From contig JAKUHH010000092.1 in assembly GCA_022701365.1 (NCBI GenBank), forward strand, positions 62,001 to 126,000: DNA of 64,000 bases, in the 5' to 3' direction. The notes beneath the pieces were generated by a model. The model was not told where the DNA came from and ran no database searches. It was given only the letters and a program-made list of their open reading frames with translations. Both the position numbers and the translations under genes were made by a program. Source of the stretch: Mycocentrospora acerina (Eukaryota; Ascomycota; Dothideomycetes; Pleosporales). Below, piece by piece: positions 58,634 through 64,000 of the stretch. Every line of letters begins with the position of its first letter. Within the stretch, counting starts at the first letter, position 1.

Positions 58634-61397
58634 CTAATCAAATCCCATCCAGTCCCCATCGTCCTCCCCTTCGCTCATCTCCTCATCCTCTGGGTTTCCG
58701 TTTTCAATCTCCTTGACACCGAAATCCAACTGTCGGGACTTTTCCTTCTTCTCCACAGGCTGCGCGAGAAGGTACTCGATCCTGTACACGTTCTCATCAG
58801 CCAGCCGCGCCAATTCGGCCTGGATTCTTCGAACTGCCTTCTCCACGCTCCTCAGTTCCGCTTCTAGCCCTGACTTGTTGTCTTTCATCCACCGGCCGTG
58901 CTTGCTGAGTAAGGCCTCGATCCACACAAGGTTGAATTCCAGATGTGGCGACTCATCGGCCTGGACGGCGACAAAGCGAAGTAAACGGCCGAGATATACG
59001 GGAGGTAGATCTTTGACGACAAGGGGGACGTCGGAGATGGGTGTGGCTTCATAGACACGGCGGATGAGGTTGCGTTCGTTGAGGCGGAAAGCCATTACTA
59101 GGGCTTTCAGGTACTCCTTTTGTGCGAGGGTTTCAAGCGTGGTGCTGGGTGTGACGTTGATATCTAGGTCGAAGGGGTCAAATTGGAAGGTGTTATCTAG
59201 TGAGTAGATGAGCAGACCCTCGGTTGAGGCGGCGCAGAAAGCACGTCCAGTAGGTGAAAATGCTACGGCTGGGACACGGACTTCGGGTCGTGTCCTTCGT
59301 GCGCCGACGCCCTTTTGCGCGCCGGGAAGTGTGGTATCGCGGCGGTCTTCGAGATCTGATGCTTCTCCTTGGTCATCGATAAGGCCTTGGGGCCCGGCGT
59401 CGGTGAGTAGCTTGCTGTTGAGGAATTCTTGTGTACCATCGAGGGACAGATTGACAGAAACGGTGAGCTTCTTGAGGAGAACGCCTGACTGGGCATCATA
59501 CAGGCAGATGTACTTGCTGTTGCCACCTGCAAGCACGCACGTACCATCTGCACTGTACCTAACTGTTGTGAAGGCCTTTGTGCCTGCGACGTTGGCAGCT
59601 GTTCGTCGATCAGACATTTTGCGACCACCTGAGACGTCTCGTCGGGCATCGACACCATTCTGTTGTGCGGCGTCGGAGACAGACCAGAAGGTAAGTTGAC
59701 CATCGAGTGTTGTGACTGCTATTTGCTTCGAGTCTGGGCGAAAAGCGACACTCAAAACGTCGGCCATGAGTTGCAATGGCTCACTTGTTTGCGTGCGAGC
59801 AAAGATGCTCCAGACGCGAACAGTCTTGTCCCAACTTCCACTCACTAATGTGCTTGCATCTGGGGAGAAAGCGAGTGACGATACTGGCCCTTCGTGGCCA
59901 GACAAGCGGTCGAGCAATTGGCCAGTCTGGACAGACCAGATGTGAATGTCAAAGGAGTCGACAGATCCTGCACAAACGACTTCGCCGCTGGGGTCGACTG
60001 CTAGAGACGAGAAGGATAGTCTCGAGGGCGCTGTGAAAGTCCGGAAGTTGCGGTATCTGATCAAATCCCACGCTCTTACGGAGCCATCCAGACTGGCTGT
60101 GAAGAGGACGTTTCCTCTCTTTGCAAACTCGCAAGCCGTGACCCCGCTCATGTGCTCGGTGAATGTAACGACACAGAAACCGGTGTTGACGTCCCATACC
60201 TTGATCTTCCCGTCGTCGGCAGCAGTTATGATGCGCTGGCCCTCGGGAGAGTATGCGATTGAGTTCATGGAATCGAAGTGTCCCTGTTGCTTCAGAACGT
60301 ATGATTCAGACTGCCACTCCCAGACCAGCAGCTGCCCAAGTTTCGAGGCACCAAAGGCAAGCCACTCTCCCGTCTTGTTGATGGCAACATAGTCGATGTC
60401 GTTTTGCGAGATGCTCAGGCTCTGGATCTGTGCGAACTCGGGCAGTTCGTGGATGAAGAAGATGCCGTTGGAGAAGCCAGTGACGAGCAGCTTCGACTCT
60501 GGGTGGAAGCCAGCGCATGTGACGTGTGCCCCGTTCTGCATGAAGAAGTGGCGCTCTGCGATTCCCCACTGCAGGTTTTCGTCGTCGTCCTCGTCGGCAT
60601 CCTCGGGCGCGTCGTAGCGCAGCATGTACTTCCACACAAAGAGGGCGCCATCCTTGCTGACCGTGTATATCGTCTCTTGGTCTTTTGAGAACCACGCGCC
60701 CATGATGGCCTGCCTGTGTCCGCTCAGCGTGGTGTGCACGAACCCCTCCTCTTGCTCCATGCTCCATATGCGTGCAGTGAGATCCTTGGACGCGCTGAGG
60801 AAGAACCTCGAGTCGGCGGACCATTCCAGGCTCTGGATTATGTCATAGTGGCCGGTGTATATTCGGTGACGCACAAAGGGCGCAAACTCCAAGTCGCCCT
60901 CTGCAACATCTGGTGTCGATGGCGTGTGCCACACTTCGATCTGCCGCCCAACGCCCGCCGCAAAATGTCGGCCAGATGGCGAGAAGGCGAGGGCTGTCAC
61001 CTCGCCGCGCAGGGAGAAGTGGTAGAGGACGATTCGGCGGGGCACATTGGTGAGGATGGCACGGCCGTCTTCGTCGACAGAAAGCAGCAGGTTGCCGCGC
61101 GGGTTCAGTGCGAGGCGGGCAATGTTTCTGCGATGCGCAAACGGGAGCGTGTAGGATTTGGAGCTGCCGAGGAATTAGCGCAGAAAGCAGGCCTGGCGAC
61201 ATTGGGCGCATACTTGACGAGGTCGAAGACGGTGACGCGATTGCCCACGGGCGACAGCAGGCAGGTGCCATCTGGGGTGAAGAGCAGGTTGCCTCTGCTG
61301 TAGACGGTGCCAAGCAGGTTGGAGAACTGGGGCGTGTCAGTTGGCGCAGGAGCAGGTGATGTAGTTGCGCGCTGCGTACCTGGAAGTCGGTCTTCAT
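58634..61397 (-). CDS. pwp2: PWP2 (Utp1), WD40 subunit of the U3 snoRNP / small-subunit processome
   Basis: Nucleolar WD-repeat scaffold of the UTP-B complex, needed for 18S rRNA processing. The first exon is only 18 nt (MKTDFQ, 61397-61380). A second exon gives FSNLLGTVYSRGNLLFTPDG and ends at VFDLV. The third runs uninterrupted to the TAG at 58634. Tandem beta-propellers fill residues up to about 600, including SPVGNRVTVFDL, GHYDIIQSLEWSADSRF, QGHFDSMNSIAYSPEGQR, VRAWDLIRYRNFRTFTAPSR and SGHEGPVSSLAFSPDAS, closely matching yeast Pwp2. The C-terminal helical UTP domain follows (EYLKALVMAFRLNE, VYEATPISDVPLVV), and the protein ends in an acidic tail DGDWMGFD. It is divergent from the septin gene. 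Confidence 0.96.
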
Positions 61398-61874
61398 GAT
61401 GCAGTGCAGGGCAGTGCAGGGCAGTCGTGTCCAGCCTCGTGTCTATGCAGACTCCAGGCGGGGCCGTGTGTTGCGCGCATCTTGAACTTTTTTCGACGAC
61501 TGGAGCTCGGGCCGCGCAGAAGCGCACCAGGCGCATGCGTTAGCGCGGCCTGCCCCAGCCAGGGTCGGTGCTTGCCGAATGGGCGACGTGCAGAAAGGGG
61601 ACGCCAAAATGTCCCCCGACCCCGACACGACACTTCTGTCTGTCTCTGCCTCTGCCTCTGCCTCTGCCTCTGCTCCTGCCCCGTAAGAGTCCCCTCGCCA
61701 GACCCTCGCTGCCACCACCCGCCAGCACTGCGCCTTCCCCTGTTGTCTGCTGCTGCCACACGCCCGCGTCAGTGCCTCTCCTGCAGCCGTGAAGCTCGTC
61801 CTCCGCTGGCCTGCCACCACTGACCTCCTCCGCAGACCCCTAGTCCACCACCACCACCACCCCGAACCCGCACC
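61398..61874. promoter_or_regulatory. Divergent PWP2/septin promoter with TCTGCC repeat
   Basis: 477 bp, GC-rich. A hexamer repeat (TCTGCC, about five units, 61644-61673) lies near its middle. No other gene. Confidence 0.6.
61644..61673. repeat. TCTGCC hexanucleotide repeat
   Basis: Five tandem units in the PWP2/septin promoter; creates repetitive Ala/Glu-type antisense frames that are not genes. Confidence 0.85.
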
Positions 61875-63281
61875 ATGGCCGAGTCAGCGTCCCCAATTGG
61901 CATTGCCAATGTACGTTCCCTCCCTGCCCGCGCCCAATTCCCGTCTACACGCCATGCTAACCTGCTGCTCTAGCTGCCCAACCAGAGGTACGGCGCCGCG
62001 AGCAGCCTCGCATCCTGTCGATCCTAACACAGCACAGGCACAAGATTGTCGCCAAGCGTGGTGCTGCCTTCACCATCATGGTACGCCTCACATCCAACAC
62101 GCAACGTCCCTCCCTAACACGCCACAGGTTGCCGGCGAGTCTGGCCTCGGAAAGACGACCTTCATCAACACGCTCTTCTCCACCACCATCAAGAACTACG
62201 CCGACCACAAGCGACGACACCACAAGCAGATGGACAAGACGGTCGAGATTGAAATCACAAAGGCTGAGCTCGAGGAGAAGTTCTTCAAGGGTGCGTCAAG
62301 CCCATCGTCCAGCTCCAGCCTGCGCCGTGCTAACAGCTGCAGTTCGCCTGACCGTCATCGACACCCCTGGCTTCGGCGACTACGTCAACAACCGCGACTC
62401 GTGGCAGCCCATCATCGAGTTCCTCGACGACCAGCACGAGTCGTACATGTTGCAGGAGCAGCAACCTCGCCGTTCGGACAAGATCGATCTGCGTGTCCAC
62501 GCCTGCCTGTACTTCATTCGCCCTACTGGCCACACATTGAAGCCCCTCGACATCGAGGTCATGAAGAAGCTCTGCACCCGCGTCAACCTGATCCCCGTTG
62601 TCGCCAAGGCCGACACGCTGAGCCCTGCAGACTTGAACAAGTTCAAGGCGCGCGTATGTGTTTGCTCATCAAGCTTGCCTGGTACATGCTAACTCTCCAC
62701 AGGTGCGCCAAGTCATTGACGCTCAGGGCATCAAGATCTACACCCCACCGCTCGAGGACGACGATGCGGCCGCTATGCAGCACGCTCGCAGCCTGATTGA
62801 CGCCATGCCCTTCTCCGTGATAGGATCCGAGAAGGACGTCCAGACCAACGACGGCCGCACCGTCAAGGGCCGACAGTACGCCTGGGGTGTTGCCGAAGTC
62901 GAGAACGAGGAGCATTGCGACTTCAAGAAGCTCCGCGCCATCCTCATCCGAACCCACATGCTCGACCTCATCCACACCACCGAGGAGAACCACTACGAGG
63001 CATACCGCGCACAGCAGATGGAGACGAGGAAGTTTGGCGAGGCCCGCCCAAGGAAGCTGGACAACCCCAAGTTCAAGGAGGAGGAGGAGGCCCTCCGCAA
63101 GCGCTTCACGGAGCAAGTCAAGGTCGAGGAGCAGCGATTCAGGCAGTGGGAGCAGAAGCTCATTGCAGAGCGCGACCGTCTCAACAAGGACCTCGAGGCC
63201 AGCCACGCCGAGATCAAGCGTCTCGAGACGGAAGTCGATTCGCTCCAGGGCAGCATCAACCGCTCGCACGGTCGTCGTTAA
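61875..63281 (+). CDS. aspC: Septin, Cdc12/AspC type
   Basis: GTP-binding cytoskeletal protein that assembles with other septins at septa, branch points and hyphal necks. Exons: 61875-61910, 61974-61987 (14 nt), 62038-62082, 62128-62290, 62343-62653, 62703-63281. The tiny exon encodes most of LPNQR, a polybasic-region motif of Cdc12-type septins. P-loop GESGLGKTT, switch II DTPGFGD and G4 AKAD are intact. DQHESYMLQEQQPRR and CLYFIRPTGHTLKPLD are septin-unique elements. After the G domain come ARPRKLDNPKFKEEEEALR and a C-terminal coiled coil of about 60 residues ending SHGRR. The coiled coil and the GIANLPNQRHKIV start place it with AspC/Cdc12 rather than AspA, B or D. Confidence 0.93.
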
Positions 63282-63720
63282 GTCAAGCGCAGAGATGGGT
63301 AGGAGTAGTACCAATAATCATGGTGTGGTAGTTCGCGACATTATTTCTTCTAGATTCCCCTCCTTTGTTCGTATGTTTGTAATGTCGTGTCGCGTCGCGA
63401 CGGGATCAGTGGATCTGTTCCTGGCAGTGTGGGGAAGATGTTCTGGGCTTGGAGTGGGCTTGCGCTTCGCAGAACAAGGCTATTAGCTTTGTGACTTGGT
63501 AGAAAGAATAATCTAGCTGTTACATCCTTGCAAAATTGTAGTCATCACCTTGCCGTGTCTTGGGTCACTGGTGCCCCACTCGTTCGGCTCGCGTTCCCCA
63601 TGTTCCCCGTCGGGACCTGCATTATCTCGCTCCTTCCCCACCAGAGCTTCCACTTCACACCGCACACTTTCACAGCAAGCTTTCTCACACACAAGAAACG
63701 TGATATTCCACGCTTTCATA
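63282..63720. other. Septin 3' flank, no gene seen
   Basis: About 0.44 kb of untranslated or intergenic sequence. Confidence 0.5.
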
Positions 63721-63972
63721 ATGCACGACGACCGTAAGTGCCCCAGTTGCAATGCCAGCCCCAGTTCTAGCTCCCCCATAAATCCATTTACTGCCCCGTT
63801 CCACTTGCGACCCAGACGGTCGAACTGTGCAGCCACAATGCGTGATGAACTGCAGCACCAGCACACGCGGGAGGATGGCGTGCATGCAGATTCGCCTCTG
63901 CCACAGTCGACCTCACAAGATCGACAATTGCTTCTTCTGCACCAGCACTCGCACGTCTCTCACCTTCTTTAA
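63721..63972 (+). other. Possible first exon of a gene at the right edge
   Basis: ATG at 63721 starts an 83-codon frame (MHDDRKCPSC). A consensus donor GTAAGT stands at 63734, so the true product may splice out after four codons. No domain recognised. Very tentative. Confidence 0.2.
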
Positions 63973-63976
63973 CACC

Positions 63977-63998
63977 ACCCACCCACCCACCCACCCAC
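63977..63998. repeat. CCCA tetranucleotide repeat at right edge
   Basis: Five to six CCCA units ending at the window edge. Confidence 0.8.
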
Positions 63999-64000
63999 GA

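Noticed and set aside
1..64000. CRISPR arrays, bacterial operons, prophage or insertion sequences
   Set aside because: The DNA is eukaryotic with spliceosomal introns; no spaced direct-repeat array, transposase or reverse transcriptase motif was found.

Overview
This is a eukaryotic, filamentous-fungal contig. The signs are multi-exon genes with introns of about 45-85 bp (GTRNGT donors, YAG acceptors), two Zn(II)2Cys6 regulators, an AA11-type polysaccharide monooxygenase, DUF3433 membrane proteins and a full set of ascomycete housekeeping genes. The overall style suggests a dothideomycete, probably Pleosporales; that placement is inference and rests on no marker gene. Gene models below were built by reading splice sites by eye. 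Where exon sums were checked they close in frame: TauD 382 aa, regulator 1 855 aa, P450 527 aa, SAM decarboxylase 532 aa, regulator 2 717 aa, Mmc1-like 630 aa, CFIm25 272 aa.

Region 1 (1-10.3 kb) is accessory. It holds a flavin monooxygenase running off the left edge, a divergent TauD-like 2-oxoglutarate dioxygenase, a Zn2Cys6 regulator, an SDR and a divergent cytochrome P450. It reads as a small catabolic or tailoring cluster with its own regulator; no core synthase is visible. The FMO/TauD promoter holds a perfect palindrome of the CGG-N10-CCG type, and the SDR/P450 promoter holds two CGG-N4-CCG repeats.

Region 2 (11.2-36 kb) is mostly core genes: S-adenosylmethionine decarboxylase, HID1, the TFIIH helicase XPB/Ssl2 (divergent from HID1), a nit-4-like Zn2Cys6 regulator, an Mmc1-like mitochondrial protein, calcineurin A, and a secreted AA11 chitin LPMO with an X278-like tail. 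Two long gene-poor stretches (20.0-22.9 and 25.4-29.1 kb) flank the second regulator.

Region 3 (38.1-52.4 kb) is a head-to-tail array of three paralogous DUF3433 membrane-protein genes, each about 4.1 kb and all on the minus strand. All three share a GC-rich motif roughly 215-240 bp upstream of the start. This is the least explained system in the window.

Region 4 (53.3-64 kb) returns to core genes: a MAT2B-like reductase divergent from CFIm25, an unknown gene with an odd in-frame TAG, and PWP2 divergent from a Cdc12/AspC-type septin. Several core genes have very short exons (a 14-nt internal exon in the septin, an 18-nt first exon in PWP2).
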